A DNA stretch of 64,000 nucleotides from Pseudomonas resinovorans NBRC 106553 (GCF_000412695.1 NC_021499.1:6200001-6264000); one strand, 5' to 3'; shown: positions 29,330 to 39,562, counted from the stretch's first letter. The notes: generated by a model from the letters alone, not told the origin. Translations and numbers: made by a program.

Positions 29330-30655
29330 ATGCACAACCCCGAACTGCTCTCCCCCGCCGGAACCCTCAAGGCCATGCGCTACGCCTTCGCCTATGGTGC
29401 GGATGCCGTCTACGCCGGCCAGCCGCGCTACAGCCTGCGAGTGCGCAACAACGAGTTCGACCATGCCAACCTGGCCCTCGGCATCGCTGAAGCCCGGGCC
29501 GCCGGGAAGCGCTTCTACCTGGTGGTGAACATCGCCCCGCACAATGCCAAGCTGCGCACCTTCCTCAAGGACCTGGAGCCGGTGGTCGCCATGGGGCCGG
29601 ATGCGCTGATCATGTCCGATCCGGGGCTGATCATGCTGGTGCGCGAGCACTTCCCGCACATGCCCATCCACCTCTCGGTGCAGGCTAACGCGGTGAACTG
29701 GGCCAGCGTGAAGTTCTGGCAACAGCAGGGCCTGTCGCGGGTGATCCTGTCCCGCGAGCTGTCCCTGGAGGAAATCGGCGAGATCCGTGAGCAGGTGCCG
29801 GGCATGGAACTGGAAGTGTTCGTCCACGGCGCCCTGTGCATGGCCTATTCCGGGCGCTGCCTGCTGTCCGGCTACCTCAATCGCCGCGACCCCAACCAGG
29901 GCACCTGCACCAACGCCTGCCGCTGGCAGTACGGCGCCAAGCCGGCACAGGAGGACGAGCTGGGCCAACTGGTGCCCACCCTCGGCTGCGGCACGCCCAG
30001 CGAGCGGCTGTTCCTGCTCGAGGAGGCCAACCGCCCCGGCGAGCTGATGTCCGCCTGGGAAGACGAGCACGGCACCTACATCATGAATTCCAAGGACCTG
30101 CGCGCCGTGCACCATGTGGAGCGGCTGCTGCAGATGGGCGTGCACTCGCTGAAGATCGAGGGCCGCACCAAGTCGCACTTCTATGTGGCGCGCACCGCCC
30201 AGGCCTACCGCCGGGCCATCGACGACGCCGTGGCCGGGCGGCCCTTCGACCGCGCGCTGATGGACGACCTCGAATCCCTGGCCAACCGTGGCTACACCGA
30301 GGGCTTCCTGCGTCGCCACGTCCACGACGAGTACCAGAACTACGAGCACGGCTATTCCCTCGCCGAGCGCCAGCAGTTCGTTGGCGAGCTCACCGGGGTG
30401 GTCCGCCACGGCCTGGCGGAAGTGCGGGTGAAGAACCATTTCGCGGTGGGCGATCGCCTGCAGCTGATGACCCCGCAGGGCAACCAGGACTTCCGCCTGG
30501 AGGCCCTGGAAAACCGTTTCGGTGAGCGCAAGGCGGTGGCCCCGGGGGATGGCCACACCCTGTACCTGCCGCTGCCGTCCGACCTGCCCCTGGAGAACGC
30601 CCTGCTGCTGCGCTGGTTCTCCAGCGGCAACAGCCGTACTGCGGCGAGCGCCTGA
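29330..30655 (+). CDS. trhP: Peptidase U32-family tRNA hydroxylase, TrhP/YegQ type
   Basis: 441 residues. The N-terminal MHNPELLSPAGTLKAMRYAFAYGADAVYAG is the U32 signature and HGALCMAYSGRCLLSGY...CTNACRW supplies a four-cysteine cluster. YegQ/TrhP of E. coli hydroxylates uridine 34 of tRNAs to ho5U, depending on prephenate; RlhA and UbiU/UbiV are related but have other lengths and motifs. The 441-residue length fits TrhP. It follows zwf after a REP-like element. Confidence 0.88.
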   Translation: MHNPELLSPAGTLKAMRYAFAYGADAVYAGQPRYSLRVRNNEFDHANLALGIAEARAAGKRFYLVVNIAPHNAKLRTFLKDLEPVVAMGPDALIMSDPGLIMLVREHFPHMPIHLSVQANAVNWASVKFWQQQGLSRVILSRELSLEEIGEIREQVPGMELEVFVHGALCMAYSGRCLLSGYLNRRDPNQGTCTNACRWQYGAKPAQEDELGQLVPTLGCGTPSERLFLLEEANRPGELMSAWEDEHGTYIMNSKDLRAVHHVERLLQMGVHSLKIEGRTKSHFYVARTAQAYRRAIDDAVAGRPFDRALMDDLESLANRGYTEGFLRRHVHDEYQNYEHGYSLAERQQFVGELTGVVRHGLAEVRVKNHFAVGDRLQLMTPQGNQDFRLEALENRFGERKAVAPGDGHTLYLPLPSDLPLENALLLRWFSSGNSRTAASA

Positions 30656-30672
30656 CTCCTACAAATCCGAAT

Positions 30673-33558
30673 TCAGCGCCAGGACGCGGTGGCCTGCTCC
30701 TCGAGCAGCCGGGCGAACTGCGGCGCCGGCACCGGCGGGCTGATCAGGTAGCCCTGGATCTCGTCGCAATGCTGGCTGCGCAGGAAGCTCAGCTGTTCCT
30801 GGGTCTCCACGCCTTCGGCCACCACCATCAGTTCCAGGCTGTGGACCATGGCGATGATCGCGCGGGTGATGGCGGCGTCCTCGCTGCCGGCGGAGAGGTC
30901 GCGGATGAAGGTCTGGTCGATCTTCACGTAATCCACCGGGAAGCGCTTGAGGTAGCTCAGCGACGAGTAGCCGGTGCCGAAGTCGTCGATGGCCAGCTTG
31001 ACCCCCAGCTTGCGCAGCTGGTGGAAGGTGGCGATGACGTTCTCGACGTTTTCCAGCAGGTGGCTCTCGGTCAGCTCCAGTTCCAGCAGGTGCGCCGCCA
31101 GGCCGGTTTCCGCCAGCACCTCGCGCACCAGGCTGACCAGGTTGCCCTGGCGCAGCTGATGCATCGACAGGTTCACCGAGACACGGATATCCGCCAGGCC
31201 CTGACGCTGCCACTCGCGGGCCTGCTGGCAGGCCTGGCGCAGGACGAACTCGCCGATGGGGGCGATCAACCCGGTTTCCTCGGCCAGGCCGATGAAGTCC
31301 CCCGGCGGCACCAGCCCCTGTTGCGGATGGCGCCAGCGCACCAGCGCCTCGGCGGCATTCAGGCTGTTGTCGGCCAGGCACAGCTTGGGCTGGTAGAAGA
31401 CCTCCAACTGGCCTTCCGCGATCGCCTTGCGCAGCTGGTTCTCCAGTTGCAGGCGCTCCAGGGTGCAGGCCTGGAGGTTGTCGGTGAAGAACTGGAAGCT
31501 GTTGCCGCCCAGGTGCTTGGCGTGCTGCATGGCCATGTTGGCCTGGCTGATCAGCGCGGAGATGTCGCGGGCGTTGTCGGGCAGCAGGCTGATGCCCAGG
31601 GAGCCGCTGATCACCAGCTCGTGGCCGCCCACGGTCATCGGCATGCGCAGTTTGCCGAGCAGGCGGCTGGCCTGGCGCGCCAGGCTGGCGACGCTGCCAT
31701 AGGCGTCGAGGATCACCGCGAACTCGTCGCCGGACAGCCGCGCGATGGTATCGGCCTCGGGCACCGCCTGGGTCAGGCGGCGGCTGACCTGGCGCAGCAA
31801 CTGGTCGGCCACTTCATGGCCGAGACTGTCGTTGAGCACCTTGAAGCGGTCGAGGTCGATGTGCAGCAGGGCCAGGCTACGGCCGCTCTGGCGCGCGCGC
31901 TGGCTGGCCTCGTGCAGGCGGTCCTTGAACAGGGTGCGGTTGGCCAGGCCGGTGAGCTCGTCGTAGTTGGACAGGTAGCGCAGGCGTTCCTCGGCTTCGC
32001 GGCGAGCGGTGAGGTCGGCGAAGAAGCCGACCACATGGCTGACGCAGCCCCGCGAGTCGCGCACCACGTTGAGCTGCAACCACTGGGGGTAGAGCTCGCC
32101 ATTCTTGCGGGTATCCATCAGCTCGCCGCTCCAGCTGCCGCTCTGCTCCAGATCCTGGCGGATCAGGTGGTAGCGGCGACGGGTCTCGCGGGTTCCCAGC
32201 AGGGTGGCGACGCTATGACCGATCACCTCTTCCTGGCGGTAGCCGGTGACCTGGCTGAAGGCCGCGTTGGCCTGGATCACCCGGTACTCCGGGTCGAGGA
32301 TGATGATCCCTTCGCTGGCCGCCTCGAACACGGTGGCCGCCAGGCGCTGTTCCTCGTCCTGGGCCTTGCGCGCGGTGATATCGCGACGGGTGCCGAGCAT
32401 GCGCAGCACCTTGCCGTGCTCGTCCCGCTCCACCACGCGGCCACGGTCTTCCACCCAGACCCAGTGGCCGTCGGCGTGACGCACCCGGTAATCGATGGAA
32501 TAGCCGTCGGTGCGGCCCTTCAGGTGCTCCACGAGGGCCCGGCGCAGCAGCGGCAGGTCCTCCGGGTGCAGGCGCGGCTTGAGGTCGCTGAGCACGCGGG
32601 TGATGTCGTCGCCCTCGATGCCGAAGATCGCCTTGAGCTGCGAATGGTGGACCTCGTCGGTTTCCAGGTTCCAGTCCCACAGCCCCAGTTCGCTGGCCTC
32701 AAGGGCCAGCCCCAGGCGCGCCTCGCTCTTGGACAGGGCGTGGCTGGCATCGGCCAGCTCCAGGGTGCGCTGGGCCACGCGCATTTCCAGCTCGCCATGG
32801 GCGCGGCGCAGGTCGCGCTCGGCGCGACGGCGTTGTTCCACTTCGCGGCCCAGTTCTTCGTTGAGTCCCTCGGCATGGGCCTTGGCCAGTTCCAGGTTGC
32901 CGATCAGCGCCAGGTTCTGGAAGCGCTGCAGCAGGCTGCGCTGCACCAGCCGGTTGACCTGCCAGGCCACCACCAGCAGCGAGACGGTGAGTATCACCCC
33001 GAGCACGCCCCAACCCCTGAGCAACGACGTATCCGCCAGCAGCAGGTAGCTGGTGGCGGGAAGCAGGCAGGGCATGGCGAAGGTGAGGAAGGCCGGTAGG
33101 CTGACCGCGTAGGCGACGCTGGCGGAGAGGATGGCGGCGGCGATCAGGCCGTAGACCAGCGCCTGTTGCAGGAAGGCGTCCGGCGGCACCAGGGCCACGG
33201 CGGCGAACGCCAGGGTCAGGCCGGAGGCGCCGGCGCCGAGGAGAAAGGCGCGGCGCCAGCGCGGGTTGGCCTGCTGCGAGGGCGCCACGTTCTTGAAGGC
33301 GGCGACCTGGATCAGGCGCAGGATGGCCAGCAGCACCAGCCAGACCAGCCAGCCGCCGAGCAGCAGGCTGTTGCCCGGCCCCCAGAGCAGATAGGCGCAC
33401 GCCAGGCCATTGAGCAGCATGAACAGGGTCGGGACCTGGGATCCCTGATAAAGCAGGCGAGTTCGTTCGGCGGCAATATCGGTCGCGAACTGCTGGCGAA
33501 TCTCGCGGCTGTCGACCAGCGGCGAAGCCTGGTCGGCGGGCATGGAATTGGCGGTCAT
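30673..33558 (-). CDS. Membrane PAS-GGDEF-EAL protein (c-di-GMP signalling)
   Basis: 961 residues. Residues 1-240 hold about six membrane helices. A coiled coil (about 240-285) is followed by two PAS/PAC domains, a GGDEF domain and an EAL domain. The GGDEF motif reads SGDEF ([11 protein letters not shown], about residue 608). The EAL domain keeps EAL (AEALVRW), [16 protein letters not shown] and the [13 protein letters not shown] loop, so it should hydrolyse c-di-GMP; whether the cyclase half works is unclear. ATG at 33558 used; MPADQ at 33543 is an alternative. Confidence 0.93.
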   Translation of the reverse strand: MTANSMPADQASPLVDSREIRQQFATDIAAERTRLLYQGSQVPTLFMLLNGLACAYLLWGPGNSLLLGGWLVWLVLLAILRLIQVAAFKNVAPSQQANPRWRRAFLLGAGASGLTLAFAAVALVPPDAFLQQALVYGLIAAAILSASVAYAVSLPAFLTFAMPCLLPATSYLLLADTSLLRGWGVLGVILTVSLLVVAWQVNRLVQRSLLQRFQNLALIGNLELAKAHAEGLNEELGREVEQRRRAERDLRRAHGELEMRVAQRTLELADASHALSKSEARLGLALEASELGLWDWNLETDEVHHSQLKAIFGIEGDDITRVLSDLKPRLHPEDLPLLRRALVEHLKGRTDGYSIDYRVRHADGHWVWVEDRGRVVERDEHGKVLRMLGTRRDITARKAQDEEQRLAATVFEAASEGIIILDPEYRVIQANAAFSQVTGYRQEEVIGHSVATLLGTRETRRRYHLIRQDLEQSGSWSGELMDTRKNGELYPQWLQLNVVRDSRGCVSHVVGFFADLTARREAEERLRYLSNYDELTGLANRTLFKDRLHEASQRARQSGRSLALLHIDLDRFKVLNDSLGHEVADQLLRQVSRRLTQAVPEADTIARLSGDEFAVILDAYGSVASLARQASRLLGKLRMPMTVGGHELVISGSLGISLLPDNARDISALISQANMAMQHAKHLGGNSFQFFTDNLQACTLERLQLENQLRKAIAEGQLEVFYQPKLCLADNSLNAAEALVRWRHPQQGLVPPGDFIGLAEETGLIAPIGEFVLRQACQQAREWQRQGLADIRVSVNLSMHQLRQGNLVSLVREVLAETGLAAHLLELELTESHLLENVENVIATFHQLRKLGVKLAIDDFGTGYSSLSYLKRFPVDYVKIDQTFIRDLSAGSEDAAITRAIIAMVHSLELMVVAEGVETQEQLSFLRSQHCDEIQGYLISPPVPAPQFARLLEEQATASWR

Positions 33559-33759
33559 AGGCGCTTTTTTGTAGTGGTCTGCCTAAGCGAGCCCGGAGCT
33601 TACCCGAGCGGGGAGAAGCTGCAATAGCTTTATGCGCGAGGCGGCCAATGGTCGCAGCCGCAACTTTGGCGGGGTCTCTGGTCCGGGCTTCGGCGACCGT
33701 CCGGCTGACCATCCGGTCATCGGTTTGCCCTCCCCCGGCCACCCCAATAGAATGCCGCG

Positions 33760-35940
33760 ATGCATGACGATCTCTCCCTCCTCCTGAACTCCCTCAACGA
33801 TGCTCAACGCCAGGCCGTAGCGGCCCCGTTGGGGCGTCAACTGGTGCTTGCCGGCGCCGGTTCCGGCAAAACCCGCGTGCTGGTGCACCGCATCGCCTGG
33901 TTGATCCAGGTGGAGCAGGCCTCGCCCCACTCGATCCTGTCGGTGACCTTCACCAACAAGGCCGCCGCCGAGATGCGCCAGCGCATCGAGCAGCTGCTGG
34001 GGATCAACCCGGCGGGCATGTGGGTCGGCACCTTCCACGGGCTGGCGCACCGCCTGTTGCGCGCCCATTGGCAGGAAGCCGGCCTGGCGGAGAACTTCCA
34101 GATCCTCGACAGCGACGACCAGCAACGCCTGGTCAAGCGGGTGATCCGTGACCTCGGCCTCGACGAGCAACGCTGGCCGGCACGCCAGGCCCAGTGGTTC
34201 ATCAACGGACAGAAGGACGAGGGCATTCGCCCGCAGCACATCCAGGCCGGCGGCGACCTGTTCCTCGGCACCATGCTGAAGATCTACGAAGCCTACGAGG
34301 CCGCCTGCGCGCGCACCGGGGTGATCGACTTCTCCGAACTGCTGCTGCGCGCCCTCGACCTCTGGCGCGACCGCCCGAGCCTGCTGGAGCACTACCAGCG
34401 GCGCTTCCGCCATGTGCTGGTGGACGAGTTCCAGGACACCAACGCCGTGCAGTACGCCTGGTTGCGCCTGCTCGCCAAGGGCGGCCAGAGCCTGATGGTG
34501 GTGGGTGACGACGACCAGTCGATCTACGGCTGGCGCGGCGCGCGGATCGAGAACATCCAGCAGTTCTCCAGCGATTTCCCCGATTCAGAGGTAATTCGCC
34601 TGGAGCAGAACTACCGCTCCACCGCGAGCATCCTGAAAGCCGCCAACGCCCTGATCGCCAACAACAACGGGCGCCTGGGCAAGGAGCTCTGGACCGACGG
34701 CGAGGACGGCGAGCCCATTGGCCTCTATGCCGCCTACAACGAGCACGACGAAGCGCGCTATGTGGTGGAAAGCATCGAAAGCGCGCTGAAAGACGGCATG
34801 ACCCGCAGCGAAATGGCCATCCTCTACCGCTCCAACGCCCAGTCGCGGGTGCTGGAAGAAGCCCTGCTGCGGGAGAAGATCCCCTACCGCATCTATGGCG
34901 GCCAGCGCTTCTTCGAGCGCGCCGAAATCAAGAACGCCATGGCCTACATGCGCCTGCTCGACGGCCGTGGCAACGACGCCGCCCTGGAGCGGGTGATCAA
35001 CGTGCCGCCGCGCGGCATCGGCGAGAAAACCGTGGAGAGCATCCGCGAGTTCGCCCGCGTCAATGAAGTCTCCATGTGGGAGGCGATCCGCCTGATGATC
35101 GCCAACAAGGCCCTGCCCGGCCGCGCCTCGGGCGCCCTGTCGGCCTTCATGGAACTGATCGAGAACCTCACCGCCAAGGCACTGGACATGCCCCTGCACC
35201 TGATGACCCAGACGGTCATCGAGCAGAGCGGCCTGGTGGCCTACCACAAGGACGAGAAGGGCGAGAAAGGCCAGGCCCGGGTGGAAAACCTGGAAGAACT
35301 GGTCAGCGCCGCCCGCGCCTTCGAGAACAACGAGGAAGAGGAAGACCTCACGCCATTGCAGGCCTTCCTCAGCCACGCCTCCCTGGAGGCCGGCGAGACC
35401 CAGGCGGACGCCTTCGAGGACAGCGTGCAGCTGATGACCCTGCACAGTGCCAAGGGCCTGGAATTCCCCCTGGTGTTCCTGGTGGGCATGGAAGAAGGCC
35501 TGTTCCCGCACAAGATGAGTCTGGAAGAACCCGGCCGCCTGGAAGAGGAACGCCGCCTGGCCTACGTGGGCGTGACCCGCGCCATGCAGCGCCTGGTGAT
35601 GACCTACGCCGAGACCCGCCGCCTGTACGGCAGCGAGACCTACAACAAGGTCTCGCGCTTCGTCCGCGAAGTGCCGTCGCCGCTGATCCGCGAAGTGCGG
35701 CTGAACAACAGCATCAGCCGTCCCATGGGTGGCGGCAGCCGCCACGGCTCCATCTTCGATGGCGCTGCGGTACCGGAAACCCCCTTCTCCCTGGGCCAGC
35801 GGGTCCAGCACGCGCTGTTCGGCGAGGGCACCATCCTCAACTTCGAAGGCGCCGGCGCCCAGGCACGGGTGCAGGTGAAATTCGAGAGCGAGGGCAGCAA
35901 GTGGCTGATGCTGGCCTACGCCAAGCTGCAGCCGCTGTAA
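33760..35940 (+). CDS. uvrD: DNA helicase II
   Basis: 726-residue superfamily 1A 3'-5' helicase of nucleotide excision and mismatch repair. Walker A is AGAGSGKT at 31-38, with TFTNKAAAEMR, LVDEFQDTNAVQYAWL, VGDDDQSIYGWRGA and LEQNYRST following, then VQLMTLHSAKGLEFPLVF and the C-terminal Tudor-like tail. Full length and intact. It is divergent from the GGDEF/EAL gene. Confidence 0.96.
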   Translation: MHDDLSLLLNSLNDAQRQAVAAPLGRQLVLAGAGSGKTRVLVHRIAWLIQVEQASPHSILSVTFTNKAAAEMRQRIEQLLGINPAGMWVGTFHGLAHRLLRAHWQEAGLAENFQILDSDDQQRLVKRVIRDLGLDEQRWPARQAQWFINGQKDEGIRPQHIQAGGDLFLGTMLKIYEAYEAACARTGVIDFSELLLRALDLWRDRPSLLEHYQRRFRHVLVDEFQDTNAVQYAWLRLLAKGGQSLMVVGDDDQSIYGWRGARIENIQQFSSDFPDSEVIRLEQNYRSTASILKAANALIANNNGRLGKELWTDGEDGEPIGLYAAYNEHDEARYVVESIESALKDGMTRSEMAILYRSNAQSRVLEEALLREKIPYRIYGGQRFFERAEIKNAMAYMRLLDGRGNDAALERVINVPPRGIGEKTVESIREFARVNEVSMWEAIRLMIANKALPGRASGALSAFMELIENLTAKALDMPLHLMTQTVIEQSGLVAYHKDEKGEKGQARVENLEELVSAARAFENNEEEEDLTPLQAFLSHASLEAGETQADAFEDSVQLMTLHSAKGLEFPLVFLVGMEEGLFPHKMSLEEPGRLEEERRLAYVGVTRAMQRLVMTYAETRRLYGSETYNKVSRFVREVPSPLIREVRLNNSISRPMGGGSRHGSIFDGAAVPETPFSLGQRVQHALFGEGTILNFEGAGAQARVQVKFESEGSKWLMLAYAKLQPL

Positions 35941-35956
35941 GCGACCCTCGATCCGT

Positions 35957-36082
35957 GTAGGAGCGCGCTCGTAGGTTGGGCTGAGCTACGCGAAGCCCAA
36001 CGATCCGGGCCCAGCATCCTCACGTTGGGCTTCGCTTCGCTCTGCACCAACCTACAGGTATCGCTGCGCTCAACCCATCCTC
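35957..36082. repeat. Cluster of REP-like repeat fragments after uvrD
   Basis: GTAGGAGCGCGCTC fragment, then GTAGGTTGGGCTGAGCTACGCGAAGCCCAACG, its inverted partner CGTTGGGCTTCGCTTCGCTC...CCAACCTAC, then GTATCGCTGCGCTCAACCCATCC. It fills most of the gap between uvrD and the TetR-like gene. Confidence 0.75.
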
Positions 36083-36145
36083 CGCCCGTCCGGTCCCGTC
36101 GCCATCATCGCGCGCTTGGTCATACTCAGTGGCGGAGGTACGTCC

Positions 36146-36721
36146 ATGCCCCGCTCCCCCAGCGCCCAACAGATACTCGATTGCGCCCTCAACCTCGCCG
36201 ACACCTGCGGCTGGGAACGCCTGCACCTGTTCGAGGTGGCCAGGGAGCTCGAGGTCGGCCTCGACGCCATCGCCAAGCATTACCAACAGAAGGACGACCT
36301 GGTGGAAGCCTGGTTCGACCGCGCCGACCTGGCATTGCTGGAGCGCGGCAAGGGCGGCGACCTGGCCGAGTTGAGCGCCGAGAAGCGCCTGGAAGAACTA
36401 TTGATGGCCTGGCTCGGCGCCCTCGCGAAGCACCGTGAGGTCACCGGGCAGATGCTGCTCTACAAACTGGAGCCGGGGCACGTCCACCTGCAGGTCCAGG
36501 GCCTGCTGCGGGTCAGTCGTACCGTGCAGTGGTGGCGCGAGGCGGCGCAGCGGGAAACCCTGCACCTGTGCCGCATCGCCGAAGAAAGCCTGCTCACCGG
36601 CGCCTACCTGCGGACCTTCGTCCACTGGCTGCGCCACCCCCTGGAAGACGACGCCGACCTGCGCGCCCTGCTGCGTCGCCAATTGCGTTGTGGTCCCCTG
36701 GTGTTCCTACTGCGCAGATGA
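36146..36721 (+). CDS. TetR-like DNA-binding protein
   Basis: 191 residues with an N-terminal TetR-type HTH (AQQILDCALNLADTCGWERL, VARELEVGLDAIAKHYQQKDDL) and a helical C-terminal domain rich in leucine and arginine. The HTH region also resembles COQ9-type proteins of ubiquinone synthesis, which share the fold. The ATG at 36146 follows GGAGG. The target is not evident. Confidence 0.8.
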   Translation: MPRSPSAQQILDCALNLADTCGWERLHLFEVARELEVGLDAIAKHYQQKDDLVEAWFDRADLALLERGKGGDLAELSAEKRLEELLMAWLGALAKHREVTGQMLLYKLEPGHVHLQVQGLLRVSRTVQWWREAAQRETLHLCRIAEESLLTGAYLRTFVHWLRHPLEDDADLRALLRRQLRCGPLVFLLRR

Positions 36722-36845
36722 ACGGCATGCCCGGAAACGCCCGACCGAGCTGTGCGACAAAATCCCGAAACATTCTGCCGCTAGCTATCAGGGGCGCGAC
36801 TGTGCAGCATGGCGCGCGTAGATCCATAACCAAGAGAAGCCTCTG

Positions 36846-37703
36846 ATGCGCCGATTTCTCAGTATTGCCCTGGCCCTTTGCGTCAGCCTGACGCTCAGCC
36901 TGGATGTCAACGCCGCCAAGCGTATGGGCGGCGGCAAGTCCTTCGGCTCCGCGCCGACCCACCAGACCCGCCAGGCAGCACCCGCCCAGCAGGCGCCGAA
37001 CGCCGCCGCTCCGGGCGTCGCCGGTAAAGCGGCCGCCGCCAGTGGCGCGTCCCGCTGGCTCGGCCCGCTGGCCGGCATCGCCGCCGGTGGCCTGCTCGCC
37101 TCCATGTTCATGGGCGACGGCTTCGACGGCATGCAGATCTTCGATTTCCTGATCATCGGCCTGATCGCCTTCCTGATCTTCCGCTTCCTGGCCGCGCGCA
37201 AGCGTGCCCAGCAGCAGGGCCGCCCGGCCATGGCCGGCCATGCGCCGTTCCAGCGTGAAATGCCGCAGATGCCCCAGCAGCAGTCGCCGATCTTCGGCAG
37301 CTCCGCCCCGGTGGCCCAGCCGGCCTTCAACGCCCCGAGCTGGTTCAACGAGCAGCGCTTCATCGAAGCCGGCCGCGAGCACTTCCTGTCGCTGCAGCAG
37401 CACTGGGACGCGGCCGAGATGGACAAGATCGCCGAGTTCGTCACCCCGCAGATGCTCAGCTTCCTGAAAGAAGAACGCGCCAGCCTGGGCGACGCCTACC
37501 AGTCCACCTACATCGACAACCTGCAGGTGCAACTGGACGGCATCGACGAACTGGCCGACAAGACCGTCGCCACCCTGACCTTCGTCGGCGTCTCCAAGTC
37601 CTCGCGCTTCGACCAGGGCGAGGCGTTCAGCGAGAGCTGGCGCATGGAGCGTGTGAACGGCGACAACCAGCCCTGGCTGGTGGCGGGCATCCGTCAGAAC
37701 TGA
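36846..37703 (+). CDS. Tim44-like domain protein, exported or membrane-anchored
   Basis: 285 residues. Signal peptide at 1-23 (LSIALALCVSLTLSLDVNA), a glycine-rich and Gln/Pro-rich low-complexity stretch at 24-75 and 120-160, a hydrophobic helix at about 98-117 (IFDFLIIGLIAFLIFRFLA), then a C-terminal Tim44-like domain (about 165-285: WFNEQRFIEAGREHFLSLQQ). This is the standard form of the bacterial Tim44 family, of uncertain function at the envelope. A strong terminator follows. Confidence 0.9.
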   Translation: MRRFLSIALALCVSLTLSLDVNAAKRMGGGKSFGSAPTHQTRQAAPAQQAPNAAAPGVAGKAAAASGASRWLGPLAGIAAGGLLASMFMGDGFDGMQIFDFLIIGLIAFLIFRFLAARKRAQQQGRPAMAGHAPFQREMPQMPQQQSPIFGSSAPVAQPAFNAPSWFNEQRFIEAGREHFLSLQQHWDAAEMDKIAEFVTPQMLSFLKEERASLGDAYQSTYIDNLQVQLDGIDELADKTVATLTFVGVSKSSRFDQGEAFSESWRMERVNGDNQPWLVAGIRQN

Positions 37704-37725
37704 TCGAGCGTCTTCGCAACAAAAG

Positions 37726-37751
37726 AACCCCGGGCCTGTCCCGGGGTTTTT
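37726..37751 (+). terminator. Intrinsic terminator of the Tim44-like gene
   Basis: AACCCCGGG, loop CCTGT, CCCGGGGTT and a T-run. Perfect stem of seven or more GC pairs 22 bp after the gene. Confidence 0.93.
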
Positions 37752-37855
37752 CATTGGCGCCGGCCACCGCCCCGCCGCCAGCGGCGGCGAGCGAGGGATC
37801 GACGGAACCAGAACGGCGGCGGCACCGGCGGCAGAACACCCTTGAGCTTCTTCAT
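37751..37855 (-). CDS. Possible 34-residue proline/arginine-rich peptide
   Basis: An ATG at 37855 opens a frame coding for MKKLKGVLPPVPPPFWFRRS followed by an arginine- and glycine-rich tail, ending at a TGA on the T-run of the opposing terminator. The composition is unlike a random frame of this GC content. No ribosome site is visible, and the structured repeat copy 2 begins 6 bp upstream. It could be a real small protein or chance. Confidence 0.35.
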   Translation of the reverse strand: MKKLKGVLPPVPPPFWFRRSLARRRWRRGGGRRQ

Positions 37856-37861
37856 GATTTA

Positions 37862-37961
37862 GCGAGCTAGAGAAGAACAAGGCGCAAATGGCTGAGGGCG
37901 CGGAGTTTACGAGTTGTAAATGAGCAGCCCGAAGCCATTTGCAACGCAGTTATTCCGACGC
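37862..37961 (-). repeat. Structured 100-bp repeat, copy 2
   Basis: Reverse-oriented copy of the repeat at 26487, with 93 of 100 positions identical. Six of the seven differences are three base-pair swaps in the stem (A-T to C-G, and two A-T to G-C) and the seventh is in the apical loop. It lies between the Tim44-like gene and the convergent YbaK-like gene. Confidence 0.85.
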
Positions 37962-37978
37962 GCAGCAAATCTTGGCCT

Positions 37979-38443
37979 TTAGTGGCAGAGCTCGCAGACT
38001 TCGGCATCCGGCACCAGCTTCAGGTAGTCGTCCATGCGCATATGCACCAGGTTCTCGTGGTCGCCCGCTTCCAGGTAGATGTCCCGCTGCCGGGTCAGTT
38101 GCGGGTCCACCAGCATGTTCATGCCGTAGGCGTCGCCCACGGCGGGCACGGCGCCAAGCTCGCAGTCCTTGAACAGGCGGGCCAGGTCGGCTTCGTGGGT
38201 GAGTTGCCAGATCTTCGAGTCCTTGCGCACCTTGCCCATGTCCAGATGGCGGCTGGAAGGAAGCACCGCCATCAGGAAATGACCGTGGCGGTCGTCGAGG
38301 ATGACCGACTTGGCCAGGCGCTCGGCGGGTACATTGGCCACCCGCGCCGACTCCAGGCTGGTAGCCGAATGCGGGTGCGGCACCAGGTCGAAACGCGCAT
38401 GCGCCCGTTCCAGGCTGCGCTGCAGGGTTGCGGCCATTCGCAT
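37979..38443 (-). CDS. YbaK/EbsC-type aminoacyl-tRNA editing domain protein
   Basis: 154 residues. The fold and motifs (FDLVPHPHSATSLESARVANVP, LAKSVILDDRHGHFLMAVLP, GAVPAVGDAYGMNML) are of the YbaK/ProX superfamily that hydrolyses mischarged tRNA in trans. The lysine of AKSVIL is the expected catalytic residue. The start at 38443 has a perfect AGGAGG. A TGTGGATAA word lies just upstream (38455). Confidence 0.9.
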   Translation of the reverse strand: MRMAATLQRSLERAHARFDLVPHPHSATSLESARVANVPAERLAKSVILDDRHGHFLMAVLPSSRHLDMGKVRKDSKIWQLTHEADLARLFKDCELGAVPAVGDAYGMNMLVDPQLTRQRDIYLEAGDHENLVHMRMDDYLKLVPDAEVCELCH

Positions 38444-38574
38444 GATGCACCTCCTGTGGATAACCAGGGTGGGGCTGCCTCGGGCAGCGGTTCAGGTGAT
38501 CAAAGTTTAGTCAGCATGACCCGGCAGGACCGAGCAGTTGGTACTGAAAAGACTGTGCCAAAGCAGCCTTGGGC

Positions 38575-39027
38575 CTAAGCCCGGCGCATGCCGATGTGGG
38601 GGATATCGTCTTCCAGGTACACCTCGGTCACCGAAGTGAAGCCATAGCGCCCGTAATAGCCCTGCAGGTGCGCCTGGGCCGAGAGGTACACCGGCATGCC
38701 CGGCCAGCGCCGCCCGGCCTCCTCCAGGGCGCGCTCCATCAACCCGTGGCCCAGGCCACGACCGCGCGCCTCGAGGGAGCTGACCACCCGACCGATGACC
38801 ACGTCACCGTCCTGGGTGGCCGGGTCCAGCAGGCGCAGGTAGGCCAGGAGCTTGCCGTCCTCCCAGGCCATCAGGTGGCAGGTATCGGCTTCCAGGTCCT
38901 GGCCGTCGACGTCCTGGTAGGGGCAGTTCTGCTCCACCACGAACACCTGGCAGCGCAGGGCGAGGAAGGCGTACAGCTCCTCCTTGTCGAGTTCACGGTG
39001 GTGTTTGCAGCTCCAGTCGATGGCCAT
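38575..39027 (-). CDS. ElaA-like GNAT acetyltransferase
   Basis: 150 residues. The opening LDKEELYAFLALRCQVFVVEQNCPYQDVDG is the ElaA signature, and the acetyl-CoA motif is SSLEARGRGLGHGLMERALE. The substrate is unknown. ATG at 39027 (MAIDWSCKH) with AAGGAG upstream. Confidence 0.93.
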   Translation of the reverse strand: MAIDWSCKHHRELDKEELYAFLALRCQVFVVEQNCPYQDVDGQDLEADTCHLMAWEDGKLLAYLRLLDPATQDGDVVIGRVVSSLEARGRGLGHGLMERALEEAGRRWPGMPVYLSAQAHLQGYYGRYGFTSVTEVYLEDDIPHIGMRRA

Positions 39028-39154
39028 GTCGGACTCCTTGGCGAAAAGCATGAGGATAATGGCTGGCCCGTCCGCGCGGAGTATCACGCCTGCGATTTTC
39101 TGTACCGGCGGGCTACTGTATAAAGCGCATCCCAATGCATGAGGGCCTGTCGCC

Positions 39155-39562
39155 ATGGAAGAAGTCATCGAACAGCTGCGCGAACTCAACGAGCCGGTTC
39201 CCGTTCCCCTGGAGCTGCCGGACGAGGAGCTGCTGGTGGAAATCGAGGAGCAGATGCTGATCAACCTGCCCTTCGAGCTGCGCGAATTCCTGCTCAAGGT
39301 CAGCGACGTGGTCTACGGCCGCCTGGAGCCGGTGACCGCCACCGACCCGCAATCCCATACCTACCTGCCGGAAGTCGCCGCCGTCGCCTGGGACCTGGGC
39401 GTGCCCCGCGACCTCGTGCCGCTGTGCCAGGACGGTCGCAACTACTACCTGGTGGATGGCGAAGGCGAAGTCCTGCTGTGGGACGGCGACGAGGGCGAGC
39501 TCACCGATGAGAGCTGGGACACCGTCTGGCACTGGGCGCGAGACGTCTGGCTCGCCGACTGA
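39155..39562 (+). CDS. SMI1/KNR4 (SUKH) family protein
   Basis: 135 residues, acidic. The core LINLPFELREFLLKVSDVVYG and the aromatic end SWDTVWHWARDVWL fit SUKH proteins, some of which are toxin-immunity proteins while others are stand-alone regulators. No toxin gene lies nearby, so an immunity role is not supported here. The ATG at 39155 has GAGGG upstream. Confidence 0.82.
   Translation: MEEVIEQLRELNEPVPVPLELPDEELLVEIEEQMLINLPFELREFLLKVSDVVYGRLEPVTATDPQSHTYLPEVAAVAWDLGVPRDLVPLCQDGRNYYLVDGEGEVLLWDGDEGELTDESWDTVWHWARDVWLAD

Noticed and set aside
39155..39562. Immunity protein of a polymorphic toxin system
   Set aside because: SUKH proteins can be immunity factors, but no toxin, repeat or secretion gene lies nearby. 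It is kept as a plain SUKH protein.
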